This document shows positions 42,839 to 50,818 of a stretch of DNA of 64,000 nt, in pieces. Each line of letters begins with the position of its first letter. Position 1 is the first letter of the stretch. Source of the DNA: Arthrobacter sp. Soil736 (GTDB lineage: Bacteria > Actinomycetota > Actinomycetes > Actinomycetales > Micrococcaceae); contig NZ_LMSB01000034.1 of the NCBI RefSeq assembly GCF_001428005.1, positions 522,388 to 586,387 of the forward strand. Direction: 5' to 3'. The position numbers and the translations under genes are program-made. The notes under the pieces were generated by a model. It was not told where the DNA came from. It ran no database searches and saw only the letters and a list, made by a program, of their open reading frames with translations.

Positions 42839-43552
42839 TTACCTGCGGAGTAGGTTCCGGAGGCTCTCCACGGTGACGGCCTCAAGCGACGTCACGAAGT
42901 GGCGGCCGGCGGCGGCGGAGGGCCGGACAACTCCCGGGACCACCACGACTTCCATCCCGGCGGCCTGGGCACTTGTTGTGCCGCTGACCGAATCCTCCAC
43001 GGCCACACAGTTAGAGGGCTCAACGCCGAGGAGTTCGGCGGCCGCCAGATAGGGGGCCGGGTGGGGCTTTCCCTGCGGGACCATGTCACCGGCGACGACG
43101 GCGTGAAAGGTTCCGATGGGTGCTGCGGATGCCACGCGGGTGGCGACCGGGCTGAAGGCCATGGTGACCAAGGCCGAGGGTATCCGGGCCGCCGCGAGTT
43201 CGGCGAGGATCCTTTCGGCGCCGGGCAGCCACGGGATGCCCTCTTCGAGTTTCGCCACAACGCGCCTGAGGAGGTCGTTGATGATCTCCTCTGCGGACAG
43301 GGGTACGCCGTGATGCTGAAGTATGGCAGCGGAGACCTGCATGGCCTGCCCGACAGTGGAGCGGCCGTTGTCGGCGGTCCACTCCACGCCGTGCGTCCCC
43401 GCAAGATCCCGCTGGGCAGCCATCCAGAACGGCTCTGTGTCAACCAGGGTGCCGTCCATATCCCAGAGAACGGCTTTAAGCTCATGCGGGTCCGTTGAAG
43501 TCATGGCCCCGACCGTCCTTTCGGAATTCCTGAGATCCGCTGCTGCGCTCAT
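42839..43552 (-). CDS. HAD phosphatase, beta-phosphoglucomutase-like
   Basis: A 237-residue HAD subfamily I enzyme. Motif I is LWDMDGTLVDTEPFW, motif II is in SALVTMAFSP, the lysine is in MVPQGKPHPAPYL and the acidic pair is in VAVEDSVSGTTSAQAAGM. It probably dephosphorylates a sugar phosphate in the neighbouring pathway. The start is ATG 43552, overlapping the aldolase stop (ATGA); ATG 43504 (MTSTDPHELK) is a reasonable alternative. It ends the ABC-kinase-aldolase operon. Confidence 0.88.
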   Translation of the reverse strand: MSAAADLRNSERTVGAMTSTDPHELKAVLWDMDGTLVDTEPFWMAAQRDLAGTHGVEWTADNGRSTVGQAMQVSAAILQHHGVPLSAEEIINDLLRRVVAKLEEGIPWLPGAERILAELAAARIPSALVTMAFSPVATRVASAAPIGTFHAVVAGDMVPQGKPHPAPYLAAAELLGVEPSNCVAVEDSVSGTTSAQAAGMEVVVVPGVVRPSAAAGRHFVTSLEAVTVESLRNLLRR

Positions 43553-44187
43553 CCGCCCACCGCGTTCACGGCGACGGATGCGAGCAGATCCCGGACCGCG
43601 TCCGCCCCCTCGTCGGAGGAGAAGTCTGAGCTCAAGCCTACGACGCTGACTCCGGCTGCGAGGTAGGTCAGCGCGGTGGCCGCCTTCATGCCGCCGGTGG
43701 CGACGAACTGCACGTCGGGGAAGGGTCCTTTCATGGCCTTGACCCAGTCGGGGCCGAGAACCGAGGCGGGGAAGGCCTTGAGCCAGGTGAGGCCGAAGGC
43801 CTTGGCACGGAGGATTTCGCTCGCCGTGGCCACGCCCGGGAGGTGCGGCATGCCGCGCCGGATGCTCTCGTGGATGATGCCTTCATCCAGTCCCGGGGAG
43901 ACTGTGAAAGATGCGTTGGCGGATGCCGCGGCGTCCAGTTGGTCGGTTCCGATGATGGTGCCTGCGCCCACGGCCACGCCGCGTTCGGCGGCGGCGCTGG
44001 CCACCGCTGCCAGCGTGCGGATGGCTTCGGGTGTTTCGATGGTGACTTCGACGTGCTGGACGCCGGCGTCCCATGCCCGGGTGGCGGACCGGACTGCCTC
44101 GCCGGGTGTGAGGCCGCGGAGTACGGCGATGACCGGGACCCGGAAGAAGTCGTCGTCAAACCAGTCGTGGAGCAATGTGTGTGCCAA
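43549..44187 (-). CDS. KDPG/KHG-type aldolase
   Basis: A 212-residue class I aldolase of the Eda/DgoA family, which splits 2-keto-3-deoxy-6-phosphogluconate or the galactonate analogue to pyruvate and glyceraldehyde-3-phosphate. Signature residues include RVPVIAVLRGLTPGEAVR, VEVTIETPEAIRTL (catalytic Glu), VGAGTII, FTVSPGLDE and the Schiff-base lysine in LTWLKAFPASVLG, then VATGGMKAAT. The start is TTG 44187 with AGAGGAC just upstream. A 75-bp repeat-bearing gap separates it from the kinase gene. Confidence 0.93.
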   Translation of the reverse strand: MAHTLLHDWFDDDFFRVPVIAVLRGLTPGEAVRSATRAWDAGVQHVEVTIETPEAIRTLAAVASAAAERGVAVGAGTIIGTDQLDAAASANASFTVSPGLDEGIIHESIRRGMPHLPGVATASEILRAKAFGLTWLKAFPASVLGPDWVKAMKGPFPDVQFVATGGMKAATALTYLAAGVSVVGLSSDFSSDEGADAVRDLLASVAVNAVGG

Positions 44188-44218
44188 GGTGTCCTCTTTC
44201 AGATGTCGTGGAGCGGTT

Positions 44219-44256
44219 GGGGAGCGAAACCCCCGGATCTCGACAAGCTCGATCAG
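44219..44256. repeat. Intergenic repeat between kinase and aldolase genes
   Basis: GGGGAGCGA followed by GGATCTCGACAAGCTCGATC matches the 2665-2705 repeat in layout (GGGGAGCGA, then GGTTTCGACAGGCTCAACC). It lies inside an operon and could affect transcript processing. Confidence 0.6.
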
Positions 44257-44262
44257 CAGACG

Positions 44263-45201
44263 TCACCGGGTCGCGTAGCTGCGCGGTCTGGTTCCGTGGC
44301 CCGGGCGAAAGTCGGCACGCGTGCCCAGCGTCCAGGCGGCGAACGAATGTCCCAGGGCGAGCCGGTCCGCGGGTTGGTCGCCGCGGAGAAGGCCGGCCAG
44401 GTATCCGGCCGCGAACGCGTCGCCCGCGCCGACGGGTTCGACGACGTCGACCCGGTGGGCGGGGACGCGGAAGGCGCGTTCCTCGCCGTTCTGATCCCGG
44501 ACAAATTCCACTGCTTCGGCGGCCGAGTCCTTGATGACCAGGTGGCGGGGACCCGGCAGGAGTGCCGATACCTGTTCCGCCGTGGTGCAGCCCCAGAGGG
44601 TTTCCGCTTCATCGAGCCCCACGAGGACTACCGTGGCGCTGGCGGCCAGCTCCAGCAGCCGCGGTCCGGCGGCGCCGACGCCCCACAGGGCGGGGCGGTA
44701 GTTGACGTCGAAGGAGACCTTGTATCCCGTCGCGCGGGCGTGGGTGAGGAGGTGCTCCGTCAGCGCCGAGCAGCTGGCCGACAGCGCGGCATTGATGCCG
44801 CTGGTGTGGATCCAGCCGGTCTGCTCCAGCGGCCAGGCGCCGGAATCCTCCGGCGCCATGGCTGAGGCCGCTGACCCGGCCCGGTAGTAGAGCGTCCTGG
44901 CGCCGTGGCCCAGGTCGGGGTCCTTGAAGTACACGCCCGTGGGGGCGGTGCTGTCGCGGGTGACCAGGCTGACGTCCACGCCCCGGGCGGCCAGGCCCTC
45001 CATGATGCGGTCACCGAACGGGTCCTGGCCGAGGCGGCTTGCCCACCCGGCCCGGTACCCGAATTCGGCCAGGTGCGCGGCGACATTGGCCTCCGCTCCC
45101 CCGTATCCCAGCAAACATTCGTCGGCTTCGCTCAGTGGCTGGGCCTTTGCGGGGGTGACTACGGCCATGGTTTCGCCGACGCAGAGCACGTCCAGCGTCA
45201 T
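44263..45201 (-). CDS. kdgK: PfkB-family sugar kinase, 2-keto-3-deoxygluconate kinase-like
   Basis: A 312-residue ribokinase-fold enzyme. The first PfkB signature is GYGGAEANVAAHLAEFGYRA and the second, with the catalytic Asp, is VDVVEPVGAGDAFAAGYLAG. The N-terminus VLCVGETMAVVTP and the YYRAGSAAS loop resemble KdgK, and the downstream KDPG-type aldolase supports 2-keto-3-deoxygluconate or a near relative as substrate. The symbol is by analogy. The start ATG 45201 overlaps the permease stop by four bases (ATGA). Confidence 0.85.
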   Translation of the reverse strand: MTLDVLCVGETMAVVTPAKAQPLSEADECLLGYGGAEANVAAHLAEFGYRAGWASRLGQDPFGDRIMEGLAARGVDVSLVTRDSTAPTGVYFKDPDLGHGARTLYYRAGSAASAMAPEDSGAWPLEQTGWIHTSGINAALSASCSALTEHLLTHARATGYKVSFDVNYRPALWGVGAAGPRLLELAASATVVLVGLDEAETLWGCTTAEQVSALLPGPRHLVIKDSAAEAVEFVRDQNGEERAFRVPAHRVDVVEPVGAGDAFAAGYLAGLLRGDQPADRLALGHSFAAWTLGTRADFRPGHGTRPRSYATR

Positions 45202-46109
45202 TTGACGGCTCCTGCGGTGAGGCCGCTGACGAAGAACCGGCCCAGGACGAGGTAGAGCAGGACGGTGGGTGCGGCGACCAGCACGGCGCCGGCCATCAGC
45301 TCGGAATAGTCAACGGTGGTGGTTCCGATCAGGTTGTTCAGGGTCACGGTGGCAGGCCATGCGGCCGGGGAGGCCAGGATGAAGCCGAAGAGGAAGTCAT
45401 TCCAGATGTTGGTGCACTGGAAGATTCCGGCGACGACAAAGCCGGGCACGGAGAGCGGCAGCATCACCCGGAAGTAGGTTTTCCAGATCCCTGCCCCGTC
45501 GATGGACGCAGCTTCGATGATGGCGCTGGGAATGCCCTCGTAGTAGTTCCGGAAGATCAGTGTGGTGATCGGGATGCCGTAGATGATGTGGACCAGGATC
45601 AGACCGATGATGCTTCCCTGCAGGTGCAGCATGTTCAGGAACTGGAACACGGGGATGATGACGGCCTGGAACGGGATGAACATGCCGACCAACAGAACCG
45701 TGAAGAGGCCGTTGGATCCCCGGAACGGGAACTTGGAGAGGACGTAGCCGTTGATCGATCCGAGGAGGCAGGAAATCAGGGCGGCCGGGACGGTGATCTG
45801 CAGGGAGTTGGCCAGGGAGCCGTGGAGTTTCGTCCAGGCGCCCTTGAAGGCATCCAGGCTCGGCGCATCGGGGAAGGCGAGGAAGAAGTTGGGCGCCCCG
45901 GTGCTTCCGGACAGTGCCGTGGTGATGATGACGTACACGGGCACCAGCATGCCGAGGGTGGCGATCGTGCAGACAGCCAGGACAATCCAGCCGCCCGGAG
46001 TTTTGGGGATGCTCCAGGACCTTGGTTTGGGGGCCAGGGCTGCGGGGCGTCGGCGGGTTGCGCGGGCGGTCTGGGACGACGGGGTTGTTTCGAGGGTTTC
46101 GACGGCCAT
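45198..46109 (-). CDS. ABC sugar transporter permease (MalG type)
   Basis: A 303-residue inner-membrane permease of a CUT1-type carbohydrate importer. There are six hydrophobic segments and the EAA loop reads SAIIEAASIDGAGIWKTYFR (about residues 196-215), where the ATPase docks. The N-terminal 35 residues are basic and disordered. The start ATG 46109 follows the preceding permease by two bases. No ATPase gene is in this operon, so the importer must share an MsiK-like ATPase encoded elsewhere, as is common in actinobacteria. Confidence 0.92.
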   Translation of the reverse strand: MAVETLETTPSSQTARATRRRPAALAPKPRSWSIPKTPGGWIVLAVCTIATLGMLVPVYVIITTALSGSTGAPNFFLAFPDAPSLDAFKGAWTKLHGSLANSLQITVPAALISCLLGSINGYVLSKFPFRGSNGLFTVLLVGMFIPFQAVIIPVFQFLNMLHLQGSIIGLILVHIIYGIPITTLIFRNYYEGIPSAIIEAASIDGAGIWKTYFRVMLPLSVPGFVVAGIFQCTNIWNDFLFGFILASPAAWPATVTLNNLIGTTTVDYSELMAGAVLVAAPTVLLYLVLGRFFVSGLTAGAVK

Positions 46110-46111
46110 TT

Positions 46112-47119
46112 CTATGCCTTTCGCTCTTTCCGGTATCCGCGGATGAGGTACGGGACGATTACCGCGAGGGTTAGCAGGAGCAGGATGATCGCCATTGCGG
46201 AGGCTTTGTCGTAACGGCTGGTGAGGTAGTTGTAGATGTAGATGCCCGGGACGTCCGTGACGAATCCGGGGCCGGAACCTGACATGGCGACGACGAGGTC
46301 GAAGATTTTCAGGGCCACGTGCAGCAGGAGCACGAAGCAGGTGATGGTGGAGGGCCACAGCTGCGGCAGGACGATGTGACGCAGGCGCTGCCAGACATTG
46401 GCTCCGTCAACGCTTGCCGCCTCGAGATGCTCTTCCGGGATGGAGGCAAGGCCGGCCAGGTACATGGCCATCGCGAAGCCCACGAGCTGCCAGGCCGCAG
46501 CGAAGATGATGGGCAGCAGCGCCACCGGGATGCCGAATTGAACCTTCAGGAAGTCCGTGCCTGAGGGGTCGTTCAGCGCCCCCAGGATGGTCGGGTCCGT
46601 GGTCCAGCCGGGCGGGTTCTCGATGCCCATGCTCCGAAGGATTTCGTTGACGCCGGTGGAAGGCGAGAAGATCCAGCGCCAGGCAACACCGGTGACGATG
46701 AAGGACAGGGCGTAGGGCAGGAGGAAGACAGTCCGGAACAGGCCCTTGCCCACGGAGACATGGTGGATGAAGAGGGCTGCGATGAGTCCGCCGAGGATGG
46801 CCAGCACCAGGAAGATGACGGTGAAGATCACCACGTTGCGGATGTCTGCCTGGAAGCGCTGTTCCTGGACGATCTCGGCGTACGTGCCTCCGAAGGGCTG
46901 GCGCAGCGACAGATCCGGGCTGGTGCCGATCTTCCAGTTCGACAGGGAGATGTAGACCGTGATGCCGATGAAGACGTAGACGAAGAGGAAGCTGACCAAA
47001 AGGCTGGGGGCGAAGATCCAGGCGGCCCGGCGGGAGGTCTTGACGTTGTGGGGGACTTGTTTCTTGGGCCGCGGGCCGGGGCTGACCGGCGCGGGCGGCA
47101 GTGCTGTTGAGGTTGTCAT
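46112..47119 (-). CDS. ABC sugar transporter permease (MalF type)
   Basis: A 335-residue membrane protein, the first of two permeases. Its N-terminal helix reads WIFAPSLLVSFLFVYVFIGI, and the EAA loop is PEEHLEAASVDGANVWQRLR. The C-terminus ends in the RGYRKERKA basic tail. The extracytoplasmic region between helices 1 and 2 is larger than in MalG, as expected. ATG 47119 (MTTSTALPP) is chosen; a longer frame begins in the leader. It lies 79 bp after the substrate-binding protein. Confidence 0.92.
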   Translation of the reverse strand: MTTSTALPPAPVSPGPRPKKQVPHNVKTSRRAAWIFAPSLLVSFLFVYVFIGITVYISLSNWKIGTSPDLSLRQPFGGTYAEIVQEQRFQADIRNVVIFTVIFLVLAILGGLIAALFIHHVSVGKGLFRTVFLLPYALSFIVTGVAWRWIFSPSTGVNEILRSMGIENPPGWTTDPTILGALNDPSGTDFLKVQFGIPVALLPIIFAAAWQLVGFAMAMYLAGLASIPEEHLEAASVDGANVWQRLRHIVLPQLWPSTITCFVLLLHVALKIFDLVVAMSGSGPGFVTDVPGIYIYNYLTSRYDKASAMAIILLLLTLAVIVPYLIRGYRKERKA

Positions 47120-47198
47120 GTGAGAACTGATCCTGTCCGGGGTGCGGCCGCAGTGGCCTGCAGCCACACCCTTTGCGACTTGGTTGGCTGATCGGCTG

Positions 47199-48488
47199 CT
47201 AGAGCTGGGTCTTCTGGGCCTGCGTCATGCTGGCGATGAAGGCATCGGCGTTGCCGCTGCCGTTGAAGGTGGAAACAGCGTCGGCGTAGGTCTGGGCGAA
47301 TTCCGCTCCGGCGGCCTGGGCGTGGGCCAGGGAGGAAACCACCTTGGCCGAAGCGAAGCTCTTGGCGGCTTCCTGCTGGTATTCGGACAGACCGGAGATG
47401 TCAGCGGACTTCACGGCGGGGATGGAGCCCTTCTTCGCTGCGAAGTCAGTCTGGACCTTGGGGTCCATGAGCGTCTTCAGCCAGGCGTTGGCCGCTTCCG
47501 CGTGCGGAATGTTGTTCGCGGGGATGGAGAAGCCGTCACCGACGTAGTCGAAGATGTCTTCCTTGCCGGGGAACGTCACCCAGGTGAAGTCGGTGCCCGG
47601 CTTCTTCTTGGCGTTGACCAGCTCGCCGTAGGCCCAGTCCCCCATGAGGTTGACGGCGCAGGCACCGTTGGCCATCTTCTTCGAGGCTTCATCCCACGTG
47701 ATGGCGGAGTGGTCCTTGTTGGCAAGGGACAGGATGGTCTTGTAGTCCTGCAGGGCCTGCTTCACCTCGGGTGCGTCGAAGGAGTACTCGTTGGTGAAGA
47801 GCTTCTTCCAGTTATCGGCGCCCGCCCGCGACATGATGATGGACTCCAGCAGCTGGGAGGACGCGAAGATGTCCTTGTCCCCGAGGCACACCGGTGTGGC
47901 CCCGGCCGCCTGGACCTGCTTGAGGCTGCTGATCAGTCCGTCGACGCCGCCTGCCGGATCAATCTTGACGTTGGCCTTGGAGAGGACGGCGGGGTTGGTC
48001 CACAGCACGTTGCCGCGGTGGACGCCGATCGGGACAGTGTAGTACTTGCCGTTGACCTGCTGGGCTTCGGCCACGCCCTTGGGCATCTGGGATGCCCAGT
48101 TGTTCTGCGTCCAGAGCTCGGTGAGGTCCGCGACCTGGCCGCCGTCGACGTAGCTCTTGAGCTGCCCGGCCGGGTGTACCTGCCAGGAATCCGGCGGGCT
48201 GCCGGCCTGAAGCCGCGCCGCCAGTGCCTGCCGGGCGTTGGAGCCGCCGCCGCCGGAGACTGCGGCGTTGTCCACGGACAGTCCGGGCTTCGCCGCCTTC
48301 ACGCCGTCAATCAGAACATTCAGGGCGTCGGCCTCCGAACCGGAGGTCCACCAGGAGGTGATTTCCAGCTTGTCGGAGCCGCCGGCGGAGCTTCCGGCGG
48401 GCTGGTTGGCGGAACATCCGGTTACTGCAATGAGGCTTGCCGCGGCCGTTACGGCCAGCGAGATCTTGAGCTTGTTTGGTGCACGCAT
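47199..48488 (-). CDS. ABC sugar-binding lipoprotein
   Basis: A 429-residue extracellular solute-binding protein of the family 1 type. The signal peptide with lipobox is LAVTAAASLIAVTGCSANQP (cysteine about residue 25). The mature fold contains EITSWWTSGSEADALNVLID, GKYYTVPIGVHRGNVLWTNP, and NLMGDWAYGELVN. It captures a mono- or oligosaccharide outside the membrane. ATG 48488 is preceded by AAAGGAG. It heads the operon with two permeases, kinase, aldolase and phosphatase, driven by a promoter at 48552-48580. Confidence 0.95.
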   Translation of the reverse strand: MRAPNKLKISLAVTAAASLIAVTGCSANQPAGSSAGGSDKLEITSWWTSGSEADALNVLIDGVKAAKPGLSVDNAAVSGGGGSNARQALAARLQAGSPPDSWQVHPAGQLKSYVDGGQVADLTELWTQNNWASQMPKGVAEAQQVNGKYYTVPIGVHRGNVLWTNPAVLSKANVKIDPAGGVDGLISSLKQVQAAGATPVCLGDKDIFASSQLLESIIMSRAGADNWKKLFTNEYSFDAPEVKQALQDYKTILSLANKDHSAITWDEASKKMANGACAVNLMGDWAYGELVNAKKKPGTDFTWVTFPGKEDIFDYVGDGFSIPANNIPHAEAANAWLKTLMDPKVQTDFAAKKGSIPAVKSADISGLSEYQQEAAKSFASAKVVSSLAHAQAAGAEFAQTYADAVSTFNGSGNADAFIASMTQAQKTQL

Positions 48489-48551
48489 GACTACTCTCCT
48501 TTGGGTTGTCAGACGCCGGATAAGGCCCGGCTAGAGCCTGCGTTGTGGTTC

Positions 48552-48580
48552 AGGTTACATAGTTAAGTAGATCGATGCAA
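48552..48580 (-). promoter_or_regulatory. Promoter of the ABC-kdgK-aldolase operon, with half-site operator
   Basis: On the minus strand TTGCAT (48580-48575) and TAACCT (48557-48552) are 17 bp apart. The spacer and -35 region are covered by AGTAGATCGATGCAAT (48566-48581), which shares the GTAGATCG half-site with the palindrome at 48685, consistent with control by the divergent LacI regulator. Confidence 0.5.
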
Positions 48581-48653
48581 TAGATTCTTTGCGGCGACCG
48601 CGCTTTTCTACCGCCTGGCACCCCGCAAGCCAGGCCAATCCAAGAATTTCCGC

Positions 48654-48681
48654 TTGTTTACTGGAATCATTCAGCTAAATT
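48654..48681 (+). promoter_or_regulatory. Candidate promoter of LacI and the part C operon
   Basis: TTGTTT (48654-48659) and TAAATT (48676-48681) are 16 bp apart. The palindrome at 48685 lies at the expected transcription start. Confidence 0.45.
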
Positions 48682-48684
48682 ATT

Positions 48685-48700
48685 GGTAGATCGGTCTACC
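48685..48700. promoter_or_regulatory. Candidate LacI operator GGTAGATCGGTCTACC
   Basis: A 16-bp inverted repeat with a central CG; seven of eight bases per half match. It sits just after the -10 box of the LacI gene, fitting autoregulation and control of the divergent ABC operon. Confidence 0.55.
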
Positions 48701-48760
48701 GCAGGATTGATTAACATGGTAGAAATGGGAGACAAGCCCCAAGGAGGAGGTGGAGAAGAA

Positions 48761-49780
48761 GTGAAGAAAGTGACATTGAACGACGTCAGCCGGGCCGCGG
48801 GAGTATCTCGATCTACCGCATCGTTGGTCCTGCGCGGAAATCCCCGTATTCCGGAGGCGACGGCGGACCGGGTCCGGCTCGCCATGGCCGAGCTCGGTTA
48901 TGTCTACAACCGCCACGCCGCCAACATGCGCCGCAGCGAATCCATGACCCTCGGGCTCATCGTGACGGACATCCGCAACCCGTACTTCGCGGGGCTGACC
49001 ATGACCATTGAGGAAGCTGTCCACGAGGCCGGCTACACGCTATTCGTGGGCTACAGCCGGGACGACGTCGAGCGGCAGGCCCTGCAGCTCGAGACAATGG
49101 TCCAGCAGCAGGTCGACGGCATTTTCCTGCTGCCGGCCGAGGGGACCGAGCTGACCCCGGTCTGCCAGATCATTGACCGTTCCTCGGTACCGGTCCTGCA
49201 GCTGGCCCGCTACTTCTCCGAAGAAATGGACTACGTCGGTCCGGACAACATTGCAGCCGGGCAGCAGCTGGCCAGGCACGTGTCCTCGCTGGGCGCATCC
49301 TCCGCGGTCCTGATCGGCGGTCCGGAGCATTCGTCGGCCCGGACGGAACGGATCAAGGGCCTGGAGACCGGGTTCGCGGGGAGCGGCGTGGCCTTCGATC
49401 CGTCCCTCTCCGCGCCGACCACAAACAACGCCAGCGGCGGATCCGAGGGTGTGTCCCGGGTCCTTGACCAGGGAATCTGGCCGGACTGCATCATCGCCTA
49501 CAGCGACGCGGTGGCGCTGGGGATCTATGCGGAGCTTCGCCGGCGGAACCTTGAACCGGGCCGCGACGTGTCGGTGGCGAGCTTTGACGACATCACGATG
49601 GCAGAGCTGCTGCTGCCGCCCCTGACTTCGGTGTCCACGTACCCGGACCTCATCGGCCGCAAGGCAGCGAACATGCTGCTCCACCGTATCCGCGACTCGT
49701 CGCTGGAACCTCAACGATCCCTTGTTGAACCGGCCCTTAAGGTCCGAGCCTCCACCGCCCAATGGCGACCCAGAACGTAG
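48761..49780 (+). CDS. LacI-family regulator (cluster part C, first)
   Basis: A 339-residue repressor. The HTH and hinge read LNDVSRAAGVSRSTASLVLR and YNRHAANMRRSESMTLGLIV; the sugar domain includes VGYSRDDVERQALQLE and SVASFDDITMAELLLPP. GTG 48761 is chosen because GGAGGTGGAGAA precedes it; in-frame ATGs upstream lack a site. It is closely similar along its length to the LacI at 61535, with the same SRSTASLV recognition helix and the same end, WRPRT. The gene starts the plus-strand operon and diverges from the ABC operon. Confidence 0.93.
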   Translation: MKKVTLNDVSRAAGVSRSTASLVLRGNPRIPEATADRVRLAMAELGYVYNRHAANMRRSESMTLGLIVTDIRNPYFAGLTMTIEEAVHEAGYTLFVGYSRDDVERQALQLETMVQQQVDGIFLLPAEGTELTPVCQIIDRSSVPVLQLARYFSEEMDYVGPDNIAAGQQLARHVSSLGASSAVLIGGPEHSSARTERIKGLETGFAGSGVAFDPSLSAPTTNNASGGSEGVSRVLDQGIWPDCIIAYSDAVALGIYAELRRRNLEPGRDVSVASFDDITMAELLLPPLTSVSTYPDLIGRKAANMLLHRIRDSSLEPQRSLVEPALKVRASTAQWRPRT

Positions 49781-49790
49781 GAGAAACACC

Positions 49791-50801
49791 ATGCCAGCAC
49801 TGAATTGGGGCCTCATCGGCGCCAGCGACATCGCTGCCACGCGAGTGATCGGCGCCATCCGCACCAGCGGCGGGAACGCCGTCGGGGTCTTCAGCGGATC
49901 AGCCGGCCGGGCACGCGACTTCGCGGCCAGCCACGGGCTGGCCACCGCCACCACCGATCTGGACGAACTCCTGGCCGGTGACATCGACGCCGTCTACATC
50001 TCCTCGACCAACGACAAGCACTTCTACCAGGCAACCAGGGCGCTCAAGGCCGGAAAGCACGTGCTCTGCGAAAAACCACTCGCCCTTGACGCCGGCCAGG
50101 CCGAATCCATGGTCAGGCTCGCGGAGGAAACCGGCCTCACGCTTGCAGCCAACCACCATCTCCCCGGCAGCCCCCTGCATGCCAAAGTCCGCGACCTCGT
50201 CACCGCCGGGACCATCGGCACCGTCCTTTCGGCAAGGGTTGCCCACGCCGTTCTCCTCCCGGAACGGCTGCGCGGCTGGCGGCTGGGGCAGGGGACGCCC
50301 GGAAGCGGCGTGATCCTGGACATCACCTGCCATGACGCTTCGGTGCTGAATCCGCTGCTGGGCACACCCGTCGCCGTCACGGCATTGGCCGTCCGGCAGG
50401 CCGATTGGAACACCGGCGGCCAGGAAGATGCCGCGATGACCGTCATCCGTTACGAGAACGACGGCCAGGCACCGGTACTGGCCCAGACCCATGATTCCTT
50501 CACGGTGGGATACGCCAGGACCTCCCTGGAAGTCCACGGCACCGAAGGCACCATCCAGGTCCTCGACGCCATGACCCAGGACACCGGGGGACAGGTGATC
50601 CTGACCACCGGATCGGGCAGCCGGACGGTCGACGTCGACTGTTCCGAAGATCTCTATGTCACCGGCCTTCGGGCCTTCACCGCCGCCGTCGAAGGCACCG
50701 GAGTTCCCACGGCGACCGGCCGGGACGGCCTGATGGCCCTCAAGGTCGCCCTGGCAGCCCAGGAATCCGCGATCTCCGGACGCACCGTCCACATCAACTA
50801 A
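49791..50801 (+). CDS. Gfo/Idh/MocA-family oxidoreductase
   Basis: A 336-residue NAD(P)-dependent dehydrogenase. The Rossmann entry is WGLIGASDIAATRVIGAI (about residues 5-22), the EKP motif is VLCEKPLALDAGQAESMV, and the catalytic-region helix starts at GVILDITCHDASVLNPLLG, which carries an Asp and a His. It probably oxidises a sugar or cyclitol hydroxyl, or reverses this. ATG 49791 has TAGGAGAAA upstream, 10 bases after the LacI stop. The CoA-transferase gene follows after 17 bases. Confidence 0.9.
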   Translation: MPALNWGLIGASDIAATRVIGAIRTSGGNAVGVFSGSAGRARDFAASHGLATATTDLDELLAGDIDAVYISSTNDKHFYQATRALKAGKHVLCEKPLALDAGQAESMVRLAEETGLTLAANHHLPGSPLHAKVRDLVTAGTIGTVLSARVAHAVLLPERLRGWRLGQGTPGSGVILDITCHDASVLNPLLGTPVAVTALAVRQADWNTGGQEDAAMTVIRYENDGQAPVLAQTHDSFTVGYARTSLEVHGTEGTIQVLDAMTQDTGGQVILTTGSGSRTVDVDCSEDLYVTGLRAFTAAVEGTGVPTATGRDGLMALKVALAAQESAISGRTVHIN

Positions 50802-50818
50802 CAGCCAGAAAGAACATC

